A stretch of 6,305 bases of DNA from Desulfonatronospira sp. (GTDB taxonomy: Bacteria > Desulfobacterota > Desulfovibrionia > Desulfovibrionales > Desulfonatronovibrionaceae), in contig PWGS01000131.1 of NCBI GenBank assembly GCA_003554505.1, positions 1 to 6,305 of the forward strand, given 5' to 3'. Each line of letters opens with the position of its first letter. The first letter of the stretch is position 1. A program made the position numbers and the translations under genes. The notes under the pieces were generated by a model. That model saw only the letters and a list, made by a program, of their open reading frames with translations, had not been told where the DNA came from and did not search any database. Positions 6,288-6,305 of the stretch are shown here, piece by piece.

Positions 6288-6303
6288 CCCGGGCATACCC
6301 GGG
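6288..6303 (+). terminator. Possible terminator hairpin at the window edge
   Basis: CCCGGG (6288-6293) and CCCGGG (6298-6303) form a perfect 6-bp GC stem around a CATA loop, 23 nt after the stop of the last gene. The place is right for a rho-independent terminator, but the window ends two bases later, so the required T-run cannot be seen. Confidence 0.4.
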
Positions 6304-6305
6304 AG

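Noticed and set aside
1..6305. Mobile element, phage, toxin-antitoxin or defence system
   Set aside because: All genes are intact housekeeping or small linked genes; no transposase, integrase, terminal repeats or paired toxin-antitoxin frames were seen.

Overview
The window is an ordinary bacterial chromosomal segment with moderate-to-high GC genes and a more AT-rich intergenic gap. No mobile element, rRNA, tRNA or CRISPR array was seen. The protein set (RecD2, a membrane-anchored CPPC thioredoxin, RibF, RsfS, GpmI and a small Cys4 protein) and the residue style suggest a Gram-negative anaerobe of the Desulfovibrionales/deltaproteobacterial type. That placement is an inference without database support. 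All six genes look intact.

Layout. Positions 79-2247 (minus strand) hold recD2, a 722-residue SF1B DNA helicase. Positions 2248-2562 form a divergent intergenic region with no convincing gene. On the recD2 side it holds a perfect TATAAT element almost touching the start codon and, just upstream, a CTGT-N8-ACAG palindrome that matches the E. coli-type LexA (SOS) operator. On the other side it holds a weaker candidate promoter for the plus-strand genes. Positions 2563-6264 (plus strand) hold five co-directional genes: an anchored thioredoxin-like protein, ribF, rsfS, gpmI and an 80-residue zinc-ribbon-like protein. The last three are tightly packed: rsfS and gpmI overlap, and the gpmI stop codon abuts the small gene's ATG. 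A GC-rich hairpin at the right edge may be the start of a terminator.

How the genes fit together. The plus-strand cluster joins FMN/FAD synthesis (RibF), ribosome hibernation (RsfS), glycolysis/gluconeogenesis (GpmI) and thiol chemistry outside the cytoplasm (thioredoxin). It reads as a housekeeping operon rather than a dedicated pathway. The divergent recD2 is a DNA-repair gene, and its promoter suggests damage-inducible control.

I found no clear new multi-gene system. The best leads are the SOS-like operator and possible leaderless start of recD2, the unusual active site of the thioredoxin, and the uncharacterised Cys4 protein attached to gpmI.
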